From the NCBI RefSeq assembly GCF_014360585.1, contig NZ_JACIXG010000015.1, positions 1-64,000 of the forward strand: a stretch of 64,000 bases of DNA, read 5' to 3'. Under the pieces are notes generated by a model that saw nothing but the letters and a program-made list of their open reading frames with translations, was not told the origin of the DNA and ran no database searches. Position 1 is the stretch's first letter, and every line of letters starts with the position of its first letter. Made by a program: the position numbers and the translations under genes. This DNA comes from Nocardioides sp. (lineage in GTDB: Bacteria; Actinomycetota; Actinomycetes; Propionibacteriales; Nocardioidaceae). Below are positions 34,177 through 42,695 of this stretch, in pieces.

Positions 34177-34796
34177 CCTCGGACTCTGTGACCGACGGCG
34201 TCTGGCTTGTCGTCGGCCTGGGCAACCCCGGGCCGACGTACGCCGGGCACCGTCACAACATCGGCTACCTCGTCACCGACGAGCTGGCCAACCGGCTGGG
34301 CAGCAAGTGGCGTGCCCACAAGTCCGGCCGTGCTGACGTCGTGGAAGGGCGGCTCCCGGGTGCCAGAAATGGACACAGCCCGGGGCTGCCCGGCCCACGC
34401 GTCGTGCTCGCCCGTTCCCGGACCTACATGAACGAGTCCGGCGGGCCGGTCAAGGCGCTCGCGACCTTGTACAAGGTCCCGCCCGACCACGTCATCGCCA
34501 TCCACGACGAGCTCGACATCGCCTTCGACACGATGCGGGTCAAGCTGGGCGGTGGCGACAACGGCCACAACGGCCTCAAGTCGATGCGGTCCTCCTTGGG
34601 CACCGGCGACTTCCACCGGGTGCGCGTCGGCATCGGCCGCCCGCCCGGACGCCAGGAGGTGCACGATTTCGTGCTCTCCAACTTCTCCAGCACCGAGCGC
34701 AAGGTGCTGCCGTTCGTGGTCGACACCGCCGCCGACGCCATCGAGACGCTGATCTCCGAGGGTCTGGAGAAGGCCCAGCAACGGTTCAACTCCTAG
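34173..34796 (+). CDS. pth: Peptidyl-tRNA hydrolase
   Basis: A 207-aa enzyme that releases tRNA from stalled peptidyl-tRNA. Family blocks are [27 protein letters not shown] (catalytic His about residue 28), [44 protein letters not shown] (catalytic Asp and the conserved GGGxxGHNGL), and [14 protein letters not shown] 34173 overlaps the rplY stop by 4 bases, so translation is coupled. Its last four bases overlap the stop codon of the convergent LuxR-type gene. A short insert ([14 protein letters not shown]) lies between the first and second conserved blocks. Confidence 0.96.
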   Translation: MTSDSVTDGVWLVVGLGNPGPTYAGHRHNIGYLVTDELANRLGSKWRAHKSGRADVVEGRLPGARNGHSPGLPGPRVVLARSRTYMNESGGPVKALATLYKVPPDHVIAIHDELDIAFDTMRVKLGGGDNGHNGLKSMRSSLGTGDFHRVRVGIGRPPGRQEVHDFVLSNFSSTERKVLPFVVDTAADAIETLISEGLEKAQQRFNS

Positions 34797-35455
34797 GCGC
34801 GAGTCGGCCGCAGATACCGGTCGTACGCAGCCACCGCGGCCAGCTGGGAGCCGACCTCGAACTTGCGCAGGATCGCCTTCACCTGGCTGCGCACCGTCGC
34901 CTGGGCCACGCCGAAGCGGGCCGCGATCTCAGTGACCGTGGCCCCTTCGTAGAGCAGGTCGAGCACCTCGTGCTCGCGCACCGTCAGGGAGGCGACGAGA
35001 CGGCTCATCCGGTCCCTCGCGTCGCGCATCAGGCGCCACTGCGTCAGCAGCCCCTCGATCTGTGCCGGCGACTGCCCCGGGCGGCCCTCCGCCGCGTCGT
35101 GAAGCGCGCCTTCGATGGCGTCGGAGTCGGCTTCGGCGGCCAGCACCGTGACCGCGCCGGCCTCGAGCAGCGCACCCCACAGCCCACCCCGCGGCGCGGT
35201 GGTGAGCACGACTCCCGGCAGGCGTACGCCGCGCACCAGGGCGCACACCTGGTCCAGCTGGCTCCAGCGGTCGAGGTCGGTGACCATCAGCCAGGTGGCG
35301 GGGTCACCGTGGAGGAGTGCGACCGGGTCCGCGTCGGTCGCGGTGGTCGCCGTCACCGTGATGCCGCGCTCGTCGAGCGCGACTCTCACCGCGTCGAGGG
35401 TCATCGTCTCGTCCGCCGATACCGCGACCCTGAGTCCTACGGTCGATCCTGCCAT
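34793..35455 (-). CDS. Orphan LuxR-type regulator with degenerate receiver domain
   Basis: A 220-aa protein built like a response regulator. The N-terminal half has a CheY-like layout with acidic residues D15/E16 and D60 in WLMVTDLD, but the conserved Lys of receivers is replaced (VLAAEAD), so phosphorylation may not be the signal. The C-terminal LuxR HTH is clear: [40 protein letters not shown]. The HTH and following VGSQLAAVA closely resemble those of the response regulator at 36779-37471, suggesting a shared origin and perhaps shared targets. ATG 35455 starts [10 protein letters not shown]; the open frame upstream is intergenic. No kinase is adjacent in the same operon. Confidence 0.82.
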   Translation of the reverse strand: MAGSTVGLRVAVSADETMTLDAVRVALDERGITVTATTATDADPVALLHGDPATWLMVTDLDRWSQLDQVCALVRGVRLPGVVLTTAPRGGLWGALLEAGAVTVLAAEADSDAIEGALHDAAEGRPGQSPAQIEGLLTQWRLMRDARDRMSRLVASLTVREHEVLDLLYEGATVTEIAARFGVAQATVRSQVKAILRKFEVGSQLAAVAAYDRYLRPTRA

Positions 35456-35823
35456 GTCTCCCGCGCCGTCCGGTCGTCTCGAAACCTCGCCAGATCTCCC
35501 TGGGGGTATGTCTATTCTGGGCGGCGATAGAAGCAGACTGGGAACATGTTCTACAGAGCCCCAAGTTTGGGGATGACCTGGGACAACGTGTCCCGCATTG
35601 TAGGTTGTGGACGACCTCGAGATTCTATGAATCCTCAATTCTCGGTATTGGCCCGCAACGAGGTCACGCGACGATAACGTGATGATTACGTTTCCTTCAG
35701 CGAAGGATCCGGTCACATCATTCAAACTGGGAAGGCCCGACAAGCTCGGGCTGGGGGAGCAGGGCCTGGACACGGCCCTTTCGGGACTCATACCTCACTG
35801 GCCGACCCGTCCTGGGGAGCAGT
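35456..35823. promoter_or_regulatory. Divergent promoter region with five small dyads
   Basis: This 368-bp AT-richer gap separates the orphan LuxR gene from the histidine kinase. Dyads seen are GAACATGTTC (35542-35551), CCCCAA-GT-TTGGGG (35559-35572), GGGACA-ACG-TGTCCC (35580-35594), GATTC-TAT-GAATC (35621-35633) and AACGT-GATGATT-ACGTT (35676-35692). The density suggests binding of one or more dimeric regulators, perhaps the two neighbouring LuxR-type proteins. A GGGGAG site precedes the kinase ATG. Confidence 0.55.
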
Positions 35824-36798
35824 ATGTCTACGTCCATTTTCACGCGGGTCAACTCGGGTTGGTTAGCCACCGCCTACGCAACCACTACGGCTGTCTTCAT
35901 CGGCGTCCAGAGTCTTCTGATCGCCGTACTCCAAGGCCCGTGGGTCTCATTTCAGTCCCACGGATCTCTTCTCTGGGTTCTCCCGGTCATCGTCATCGCC
36001 ACGTCTCTGGTCGCGGCTGCAGGCCTCCTGTTCGGCGGCGTACGCATCTATCGGCGCGTGTGCGCGGCGGAGGCGAAGGCAGCCGACGAGATCTACCACG
36101 ACCTACTCAGCTCGCGGGAGACACAGCGTCTCCACCGGGCCCGGATGCACGAGGTGACCTCGACCCTGGCCGGGGTGCGCTCGGCCAGCGAGCTGCTGCG
36201 CAGCTGCGAGACCCTCGACCCGGAGCGTCGCGTCGCGATGCTGGCCATGATGGGCAGCGAGCTCAGGCGGCTCGAGCGCCTCGTGCGCGCACAGCGTGGC
36301 GGCGCCGACACGATGCCGATCGACGTCGGCGTGATCGACGTCGACGCGGTGATCCACAATCTCGCCCTTGCCCACGAGGCCGGTGGCGCCACGATCGTCC
36401 GCACGCCCAGCAACGCACTCGCCACCGGAAGCTCGGACGCAGCCGCGCAGATCATCAACATCCTTCTCGACAACGCTGCCAAGCACGGCTCCGGCACTGT
36501 CGGCGTCGCGGTCCGGCACGAGGCCGGCGAGTCCGGCCAGATGGTCGTGATCGAGGTCTCCGACGACGGTGCCGGTGTCGCTCCTGAGGTGCGTGACCGG
36601 ATCTTCGACTGGGGCGTCCGCGGGCCGGACTCGGCCGGCCAGGGCATCGGGCTCAACGAGGCCCGCACCGTCGCCGATCGGATGGGCGGCTCGCTCCATC
36701 TCACCGCCACGGAACGTACGACCTTCGTGGTCACCCTCCCCAGTGCCGTGATCGAAGAGAAGAAGGAAGGCGCGTCTGATGACGCAGTCGCCGCGTAG
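35824..36798 (+). CDS. Membrane sensor histidine kinase
   Basis: A 324-aa kinase. Two TM segments at about residues 15-37 and 48-73 enclose a very short outer loop, so it probably senses a signal in or near the membrane. The phosphoacceptor His is likely H109 (RMHEVTSTLAGVRSASELL). The ATPase domain has the N box IINILLDNAAKHGSG, G1 box VSDDGAGV and G2 box GQGIGLNEA, and ends in ERTTFVVTLP. Its last 20 nt overlap the response regulator gene, so the two are cotranscribed and form a cognate pair. It is divergent from an orphan LuxR-type gene and upstream of a sugar transferase gene. Confidence 0.9.
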   Translation: MSTSIFTRVNSGWLATAYATTTAVFIGVQSLLIAVLQGPWVSFQSHGSLLWVLPVIVIATSLVAAAGLLFGGVRIYRRVCAAEAKAADEIYHDLLSSRETQRLHRARMHEVTSTLAGVRSASELLRSCETLDPERRVAMLAMMGSELRRLERLVRAQRGGADTMPIDVGVIDVDAVIHNLALAHEAGGATIVRTPSNALATGSSDAAAQIINILLDNAAKHGSGTVGVAVRHEAGESGQMVVIEVSDDGAGVAPEVRDRIFDWGVRGPDSAGQGIGLNEARTVADRMGGSLHLTATERTTFVVTLPSAVIEEKKEGASDDAVAA

Positions 36799-37471
36799 CC
36801 AGTACAGAGTCGTCATCGTCGAGGACCACGTCCTCTTCGCCGAGTCGCTCGAGCTCGCCGTCTCGATGGAGGGATACGACGTACGCCGCGTCCCGATGCC
36901 GAGCGAGCCGGTCTCCACCACGACCATGGTCTCCGTAGTGCTCCGCAACAAGCCGAAGGTCGTGCTCCTCGATCTCGACCTGGGGCGCTACGGCGACGGC
37001 GTGCGGCTGATCGAGCCGCTCGCCAAGGCCGGCATCGACGTGGTCGTGGTGACGGGAGCGATCGAGGAGGCGCGCTGGGGCCAGGCGCTCCGCAACGGTG
37101 CCCGTACGGTGCTGTCCAAGTCCCGCCCGCTCGGCGAGATCCTGGGCACGGTCAGGCGGCTCTACCAGGGCGCCTGCGTGCTCGCGGTCACCGACCGCGA
37201 GCGCCTGATCCGGATCTGGTTCGAGCGTCAGCACGAGATCGCCGAGCTCAGCCGCCGCATCGAGCTGCTCACCAAGCGGGAGTCGCAGGTGCTCGGCCAC
37301 CTGATGCTCGGCCACACCGTCCACGAGATCGCCGCCATCGGCGTCGTGTCCGAGGCGACCGTGCGTACGCAGGTGAAGTCCATCCTCGCCAAGCTCCAGG
37401 TCACCTCTCAGATCGCCGCCGTCGGTCTCGCGCACCGGCTGGGCTGGCGATCGCCCCAGTCGCTGGCCTGA
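36779..37471 (+). CDS. LuxR-type response regulator
   Basis: A 230-aa regulator. The receiver domain has the acidic pair E15/D16 (VVIVEDHVLF), the likely phosphoacceptor D65 (VVLLDLDLG), a Thr in VVVVTGAIEE, and Lys in VLSKSRPLGE, so it should be phosphorylated by the overlapping kinase. The C-terminal HTH reads LTKRESQVLGHLMLGHTVHEIAAIGVVSEATVRTQVKSIL, close to that of the orphan regulator at 34793-35455. Location just upstream of a polyprenyl sugar transferase and a Ser/Thr kinase suggests control of exopolysaccharide or envelope glycan genes. Confidence 0.92.
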   Translation: MTQSPRSQYRVVIVEDHVLFAESLELAVSMEGYDVRRVPMPSEPVSTTTMVSVVLRNKPKVVLLDLDLGRYGDGVRLIEPLAKAGIDVVVVTGAIEEARWGQALRNGARTVLSKSRPLGEILGTVRRLYQGACVLAVTDRERLIRIWFERQHEIAELSRRIELLTKRESQVLGHLMLGHTVHEIAAIGVVSEATVRTQVKSILAKLQVTSQIAAVGLAHRLGWRSPQSLA

Positions 37472-37631
37472 CTCGCGCGCAGACTCGGCGCTGGTACTGG
37501 TCTGGACCAGTGCCGGGTTGTTCCCTCATTTGGTCTAACCGGACCCCTGTCGGGCCCCATCAGGCCATTCCATACCGCATTGTTCTGTCATGAAGTAGCG
37601 TTCGGGCGCGCCGCAGCGACGGGGGAGATGA

Positions 37632-38978
37632 ATGACGATCGAGCTGGCGTCGGTGGAGACGACCGCCCCACTCGACCTCAACCGGCGGCGGGTGTCCCCG
37701 AAGACACTCTCCCTTCGGGTGCAGGCCTCGATGCTGGATGGGCTCGCGGTGGTGCTGTTGGCGCCGTTGCTCCTGGGGCAGGAGATCGTCCAGGCTCTCG
37801 GGTGGGGGCTGGCCTGGGCGCTGACGACGAGGATCACCGCCCCGAAGATCCTTCCCGGGGCCGAGCGCCTGCGGGCGACGGTCTCCGGGGTCTTCAAGGC
37901 GTTCATGGCGATGAGCATGGCGACTTGGTTGCTGGGCGCGCTGGTCACGCTCCCACAGGCGCAGCTGGTCGCGCAGACGATCCTGGGGCTGCTGACCGCG
38001 CTCGTGTTCCGGGTGGTGGGCTACATCTTCAGCTCCCGGCCGCGCAATCCGCTGCGGGTCGTCGTCGTGGAGGCCGCCCATGACACCGGCGCGATCCCGG
38101 AATGGACCCATCGGCTCAGCGGGGGCCTGATGGAGGCGGCTGCCGTCTGCCGCGCAGACGGACTCTCCGGCGCGATCGCCTCGGTCGCGCCCGACGCGGT
38201 GCTGGTCGTCCCCGGCCCCGACCTGGCCGGCCGCGAGATCCAGAGGCTGGCCTGGACGAGCGAGTCCTTCGGTCTACCGCTGCTGGTCAGCACCCGGATG
38301 CAGGACGTCACCCCGCAGCGTACGTCGTCGATGCGGCTTGGCTCGATGACGCTCCTCTACGTCGACGAGGCCCTCCGGGCGCGGCTGGCCCGGGTCGCCA
38401 AGTACATGTGGGAGTGGCTGGCCGCGGCGGCCGCCGTCGCCGTGCTCCTCCCGGTCTTCGCGGTCGTGGCGGTCCTGATCAAGCTCGACTCCCCGGGCCC
38501 GGTGTTCTTCCGGCAGGTGCGTGTCGGTCGGGGCGGTGAGCAGTTCCGGATCTGGAAGTTCCGCACCATGGTGGTGGACGCGGAGTCGCTGCTGCGCACG
38601 CTCGAGCACCGTCCGGGACATGTCCTCTTCAAGCTCCGTGCCGACCCTCGGGTGACCCGGGTGGGACGGGTGCTGCGGAAGTACTCCCTCGACGAGCTGC
38701 CGCAGCTGCTCAACATCGTGCTGGGACAGATGTCGCTGGTCGGTCCCCGACCGGGTCTGCCGAGCGAGGTGGCGCTGTACGATCGCGACTCTCATCGCCG
38801 ACTTGCGGTTGCTCCTGGTCTGACCGGGTTGTGGCAGGTCTCGGGGCGTTCGGACCTCTCCTGGGAGGACACGGTGAGGCTGGACCTGGACTATGTGGAC
38901 AACTGGACGCTGCTGCGTGACTTCGGGATCGTCGTGCGCACAGTGAAGGCTGTAGTCCGGGGCTCTGGCGCCTACTAG
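37632..38978 (+). CDS. Polyprenyl-phosphate sugar-1-phosphate transferase (exopolysaccharide initiation)
   Basis: A 448-aa enzyme of the WbaP/WcaJ type that starts a glycan by moving a sugar phosphate from a nucleotide sugar to undecaprenyl phosphate. The N-terminal part has about four TM segments and a cytoplasmic nucleotide-fold-like region. A further TM (WLAAAAAVAVLLPVFAVVAVL) leads into the catalytic domain: VFFRQVRVGRGGEQFRIWKFRTM, RKYSLDELPQLLNIVLGQMSLVGPRPGLPSEV, and PGLTGLWQVSGRSDLSWEDTVRLDLDYV. The Asp-Glu of DELPQ and the GPRP loop are the active site. GGGGGAG precedes the ATG. It is followed by a Ser/Thr kinase; other EPS assembly genes are not in this block. Confidence 0.93.
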   Translation: MTIELASVETTAPLDLNRRRVSPKTLSLRVQASMLDGLAVVLLAPLLLGQEIVQALGWGLAWALTTRITAPKILPGAERLRATVSGVFKAFMAMSMATWLLGALVTLPQAQLVAQTILGLLTALVFRVVGYIFSSRPRNPLRVVVVEAAHDTGAIPEWTHRLSGGLMEAAAVCRADGLSGAIASVAPDAVLVVPGPDLAGREIQRLAWTSESFGLPLLVSTRMQDVTPQRTSSMRLGSMTLLYVDEALRARLARVAKYMWEWLAAAAAVAVLLPVFAVVAVLIKLDSPGPVFFRQVRVGRGGEQFRIWKFRTMVVDAESLLRTLEHRPGHVLFKLRADPRVTRVGRVLRKYSLDELPQLLNIVLGQMSLVGPRPGLPSEVALYDRDSHRRLAVAPGLTGLWQVSGRSDLSWEDTVRLDLDYVDNWTLLRDFGIVVRTVKAVVRGSGAY

Positions 38979-39060
38979 CCGGAGTCCCCTAAACTCCCAG
39001 CCCGTTGTGTGAGCAACCTGACATGAACTGACAACTGGATCCTCGACGGGAACGTCCCCC

Positions 39061-41142
39061 ATGCAAACCTCCCCCCAACCCATGATCGCCGGCCGATACG
39101 AGCTGCACCGCTTGATCGGGCGAGGCGGTATGGGCGAGGTCTGGCAAGCCATGGATCTCACCCTGCAGCGCTGGGTCGCGGTCAAGGTCGTGAGGACATC
39201 CGCCGACCCGACGATGGTCGAGCGATTCCGACGCGAGTCGCTCTCCACCGCGGCCGCCAGCCACCCCGGCACCGTGCAGGTCCACGACGCCGGGATGGAG
39301 CAGACCAGCAGCGGGCCGATGGCCTTCCTCGTCATGGAGCTCCTGGCCGGCCCCGACCTCGGTGAGCGCCTGCGCTCCCACGGTCCGCTGATCGCCCGGG
39401 AGGCCGGCGAGGTGGTCGTCCAGGCCGCACGTACTCTCGCAGCGGTCCACGGCCAGGGGATCGTCCACCGCGACATCAAGCCCTCCAACCTCGTCTACGA
39501 CGGCGAGCGCCGGATCAGGATCGTCGACTTCGGGATCGCCCAGCTCGCCCGGCTGGGCGACCAGCGGCTGACCTCCACCCACGATGTCGTCGGCAGCCTC
39601 GGCTATCTCTCGCCCGAGCGTGGCTCGGGTGGCGAGGTCGGTCCGCCGAGCGACATCTACTCCCTGGGCTGTGTCTTCTTCGAGATGCTCACCGGGCGGA
39701 CCCCGTACTCAGGCGGCGCACCGGCCACGATGGTCTACCAGCACGCCAGCGCGCCCATCCCGAGGGTCAGCGGCACGGTCCAGTTGCCGGGGATCATCGA
39801 CGACCTGGTCGCGATGATGATGGCCAAGGATCCCGAGCAGCGGCCGAACGCCCAGGATGTCGTCGCGGTGCTCACCGGGTCGGGGCCGTTGCCGGTCTTC
39901 GACGCGAAGGTGCCGAGGCCGCGTACGACGCACGCATCCGGCCCGATCAGCACCTCCGGTGCGTTCGAGCGAGTGAGTGCGAGCGGCGCGCAGGCGTTCG
40001 GTGGGAGCGGATCGTTCCCGGCCGCCGACGCCACCGGGTCGACAGGCGGGTTCGCCAAGATCGGCGCCAGCGGCTCCTTCCCGACAGGCGGGGCGCGGGC
40101 TGCGAAGCGCTCTCGCGGCGGTCGTCGGGTGGTGAACATCCTGCTGGCCGTCGCCCTGCTCGGCATCGTCGTCGGCGGCTGGGCGACTTTCGCCGCCTTC
40201 CGCAGTGCCTCCGAGGCGGGCCAGGCGGCCGCGATCAGCGAGGCGCTCCCGGAGACCGTCGAGCTCGCCGTCGACGTGATCTTCGAGCGGGACGCGCTGC
40301 AGCCGGTCTCGCAGGCGCCGGTCAACGTACGCTCCACGTATCTGCACACCACCGACCTCGCGATCGCGGAGTGGCGGACCGCCGCGGCCGAGATCGACGT
40401 CGACAGCGACACCGAGCTGCGGACGCTCCACCAGGACATCACCGAGGTGCTCGACGACTTCGAGCTCTACCGGGTCGAGATGCAGGAAGGCGACCGGGCC
40501 AGCCAGGATGCGGCCCGCGAGGTCTACACCGGGCTGGCCGGCGACCTGCTGATGCTTGCGGCGCAGCTGCCGGAGCTGGAGGACGAGACCGGCGACCAGC
40601 TCCGCAACATCAGCAGGCTGAAGACGGCCGCGGAGGCGTTCAGCACCGAGCGGGAGCTCATGATGGTGGCGCTGACCGAGAACGAGATCGACACGAAGTC
40701 GGTCAAGGAGCTCGTCGACGCCGAGGCTGCGTGGGTCAAGGCGTCCTCGGCGTTCTACTCGGGTGCCTCGCCCGCGTTGCAGGCGGACCTCGACCGGATC
40801 TCCGAGGGCACCTTCGACAAGGGTTCGGGTGCGATGATGGTGCAGCGTACGGTCCGCGACGTCGCGGCCAAGGGGAGCGTCGAGGGTGTTGCCAAGGAGC
40901 TGCGGGCGGCGTCCAAGGGCGAGCCGATCGTGCGCACCTGGTCCGACGGCGCGGTGGAGTACATCCAGAGTCTTCGCGACGTGATCCTGAAGTCGACCGA
41001 GAGCATGGCCAACAACGTCACCGACCAGCACGAGCGTGCCAAGTCGGGTCTCGTCCTTCGCGCCGTGCTGACCGGGGTGGCGCTGGTCGCCGCTCTCGGG
41101 CTCGGACTGGGCCTTTATCGGAGTCGCCGGGCGTCTCGATAG
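39061..41142 (+). CDS. Ser/Thr protein kinase with extracellular NIT-like sensor domain
   Basis: A 693-aa receptor kinase. The cytoplasmic kinase domain (about 10-275) is complete: GRGGMGEVWQA loop, VAVKVV lysine K42, IVHRDIKPSNLVY, IVDFGIAQLA, and SLGYLSPERGSG. A Gly/Ser-rich linker follows. TM1 (VVNILLAVALLGIVVGGWATF, about 357-377) and TM2 (LRAVLTGVALVAALGLGLGLY, near the C-terminus) flank about 285 helical residues. These resemble nitrate/nitrite-sensing (NIT) domains: an FERDALQPVS block early and STERELMMVALTENEI later, like the ERxx repeats of NIT sensors. NIT domains are usually found on histidine kinases and chemoreceptors. There is no PASTA domain. The ligand is unknown. Confidence 0.85.
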   Translation: MQTSPQPMIAGRYELHRLIGRGGMGEVWQAMDLTLQRWVAVKVVRTSADPTMVERFRRESLSTAAASHPGTVQVHDAGMEQTSSGPMAFLVMELLAGPDLGERLRSHGPLIAREAGEVVVQAARTLAAVHGQGIVHRDIKPSNLVYDGERRIRIVDFGIAQLARLGDQRLTSTHDVVGSLGYLSPERGSGGEVGPPSDIYSLGCVFFEMLTGRTPYSGGAPATMVYQHASAPIPRVSGTVQLPGIIDDLVAMMMAKDPEQRPNAQDVVAVLTGSGPLPVFDAKVPRPRTTHASGPISTSGAFERVSASGAQAFGGSGSFPAADATGSTGGFAKIGASGSFPTGGARAAKRSRGGRRVVNILLAVALLGIVVGGWATFAAFRSASEAGQAAAISEALPETVELAVDVIFERDALQPVSQAPVNVRSTYLHTTDLAIAEWRTAAAEIDVDSDTELRTLHQDITEVLDDFELYRVEMQEGDRASQDAAREVYTGLAGDLLMLAAQLPELEDETGDQLRNISRLKTAAEAFSTERELMMVALTENEIDTKSVKELVDAEAAWVKASSAFYSGASPALQADLDRISEGTFDKGSGAMMVQRTVRDVAAKGSVEGVAKELRAASKGEPIVRTWSDGAVEYIQSLRDVILKSTESMANNVTDQHERAKSGLVLRAVLTGVALVAALGLGLGLYRSRRASR

Positions 41143-41151
41143 AGTGCCGCG

Positions 41152-41958
41152 GTGACCTTCGATGCCGGTGTGCCCACGCCCGAGATCCTCGCCTCCGATC
41201 ACCTGCTGGCCGCCTGGCTGGCCGAGACCGCCGGCCGGCGGCTGCTCGAGGTGCGCGCCACCTCCGGTCTCGAGGGCAAGGAGCTCAAGGACGCCGGTGA
41301 CCTGGCGGCCCACGAGCTGCTGATGGAGCTCGTGGCCGAGCACCGCCCCCAGGACGGTGTCCTGTCCGAGGAGGGCAAGGACTCCAAGGAGCGGCTCGCC
41401 CAGGACCGGGTGTGGATCATCGACCCGCTCGACGGGACCCGCGAGTTCTCGGAGCCGCCGCGCGACGACTGGGCGGTGCACGTGGCGCTGTGGGCCTCAT
41501 CCAACGGTGGAGAGCTGATCGCCGGTGCGGTTGCGCAGCCGGCGCTCGCGGACGCTTCCCTGCAGAGCACCTTCCACACCGGTGCGGCTCCTGTCGTGCC
41601 GCCCTCGACCTCGGCTCGTCCCCGGATCGCGGTCTCCCGCAGCCGCCCGCCGGCCTTCGTCGAGGCGCTGGCCGAGGAGCTCGACGCCGAGCTGGTCCCG
41701 ATGGGGTCGGCCGGGGTGAAGATGATGTCGGTCGTGCGCGACATCTCCGATGCGTACGTCCACGCGGGCGGGCAGTACGAGTGGGACTCCGCAGCCCCCG
41801 TCGCCGTCGCCGCCGCTGCCGGGCTGTTCACCTCCCGCATCGACGGCTCGCCGCTGCGCTACAACCAGGACGACGTCTACCTGCCCGATGTCATCGTCTG
41901 TCGCCCTGAGCTCTCCGAGCAGATTCTCTCGTTCATCAAGCGGCACGGGGTGGAGTGA
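41152..41958 (+). CDS. cysQ: CysQ-like inositol monophosphatase-family phosphatase
   Basis: A 268-aa magnesium-dependent phosphatase, probably acting on 3'-phosphoadenosine 5'-phosphate or inositol phosphates. Family motifs are the metal-binding Glu in DGVLSEEGKDS, IIDPLDGTREFSEPP (D-P-x-D-G-T), and the C-terminal YEWDSAAPVAVAAAAGL (W-D). The 3' end has GSPLRYNQDDVYLPDVIVCRPEL as in actinobacterial CysQ. GTG 41152 lies 10 nt after the Ser/Thr kinase stop, so they may be cotranscribed. The product would relieve PAP inhibition of sulfate metabolism, or recycle inositol. Confidence 0.88.
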   Translation: MTFDAGVPTPEILASDHLLAAWLAETAGRRLLEVRATSGLEGKELKDAGDLAAHELLMELVAEHRPQDGVLSEEGKDSKERLAQDRVWIIDPLDGTREFSEPPRDDWAVHVALWASSNGGELIAGAVAQPALADASLQSTFHTGAAPVVPPSTSARPRIAVSRSRPPAFVEALAEELDAELVPMGSAGVKMMSVVRDISDAYVHAGGQYEWDSAAPVAVAAAAGLFTSRIDGSPLRYNQDDVYLPDVIVCRPELSEQILSFIKRHGVE

Positions 41959-42061
41959 CCGGTCGGGGCCGCGGAACACTCACTCCGCAGTAGGTAGCCG
42001 TTCTGCGGCGAACGAAGATTCGTCCGCCGCCGATCGACCATGCAGAAGGGAACTCTCACGG

Positions 42062-42083
42062 GTGAAAGAAAAATTTCTTTCAC
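42062..42083. promoter_or_regulatory. AT-rich 22-bp perfect palindrome
   Basis: GTGAAAGAAA-AA-TTTCTTTCAC has two perfect 10-bp arms and is strikingly AT-rich against its surroundings. It lies between the convergent cysQ and SRPBCC genes. It could be a weak bidirectional terminator or a protein-binding site; no gene start is adjacent. Confidence 0.45.
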
Positions 42084-42141
42084 GTGGGGCGGATCCCCAA
42101 GCTGGCGAGGGCCGACTAGCCAGGCAGGACGAAAGCAAAGC

Positions 42142-42612
42142 TCAGGCGCCGACCAACAACTCCTCGAGATCCTCCAGGCTCTGCCGGGCATACCCCTTCC
42201 ACATCCAGCCGAAGACGGGCATCGCAACGGATGCGGCAGACGAGGTCGGGGTGACGTCCCAGGACCAGGTGATCCGGGTGCCGGTGCCGGCGGGGGAGAA
42301 GGACCAGCGGCCGGCGACGTGACCGACCAGGAGCTTGAGCGGGCCGGAGAGCGGCGTGATCTCGTAGGAGAACGAGGACGGGGCATCGATCGCGGTCAGG
42401 GTCTCCTGCATCGTCGCGCCGTCGGCGAGGACGATGGTGCGGGTCTGGCCGGCGGTGTCCCAGGTGCTGGCCTGGTCGCGGACCTCGGCGATCGGGCCGA
42501 TCGCGGCGTACCGGCGGCCGAAGATCTTCGGCAGCGGGGCGGGGAGGACGAGACCGAGGGCCTTCTCGTGCTCGACGGGGACGGCTCGGGATGCTTCGAG
42601 GTGCAGTGTCAT
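42142..42612 (-). CDS. SRPBCC-family (polyketide cyclase-like) protein
   Basis: A 156-aa helix-grip-fold protein likely to bind a small hydrophobic molecule. The strand pattern and the typical segment ending fit SRPBCC proteins: FSYEITPLSGPLKLLVGHVAGRWSF, TGTRITWSWDVTP and a long C-terminal helix (FGWMWKGYARQSLEDLEELL). ATG 42612 (MTLHLEASRAV) is chosen as it begins the first strand; 14 codons upstream are not protein-like. It is divergent from gluconokinase with about 83 nt between starts. Ligand and role unknown. Confidence 0.78.
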   Translation of the reverse strand: MTLHLEASRAVPVEHEKALGLVLPAPLPKIFGRRYAAIGPIAEVRDQASTWDTAGQTRTIVLADGATMQETLTAIDAPSSFSYEITPLSGPLKLLVGHVAGRWSFSPAGTGTRITWSWDVTPTSSAASVAMPVFGWMWKGYARQSLEDLEELLVGA

Positions 42613-42695
42613 GACGACGAGCATGGCAGCAATCGGTCGGGGACTCGACGGCACTCCGAGGAGATCGAGTCGCTCTACGCCCGTACGATGGTCTG

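Noticed and set aside
39709-41481. 590-codon minus-strand frame
   Set aside because: Antisense to the Ser/Thr kinase and cysQ, with repetitive composition and no recognisable domain.
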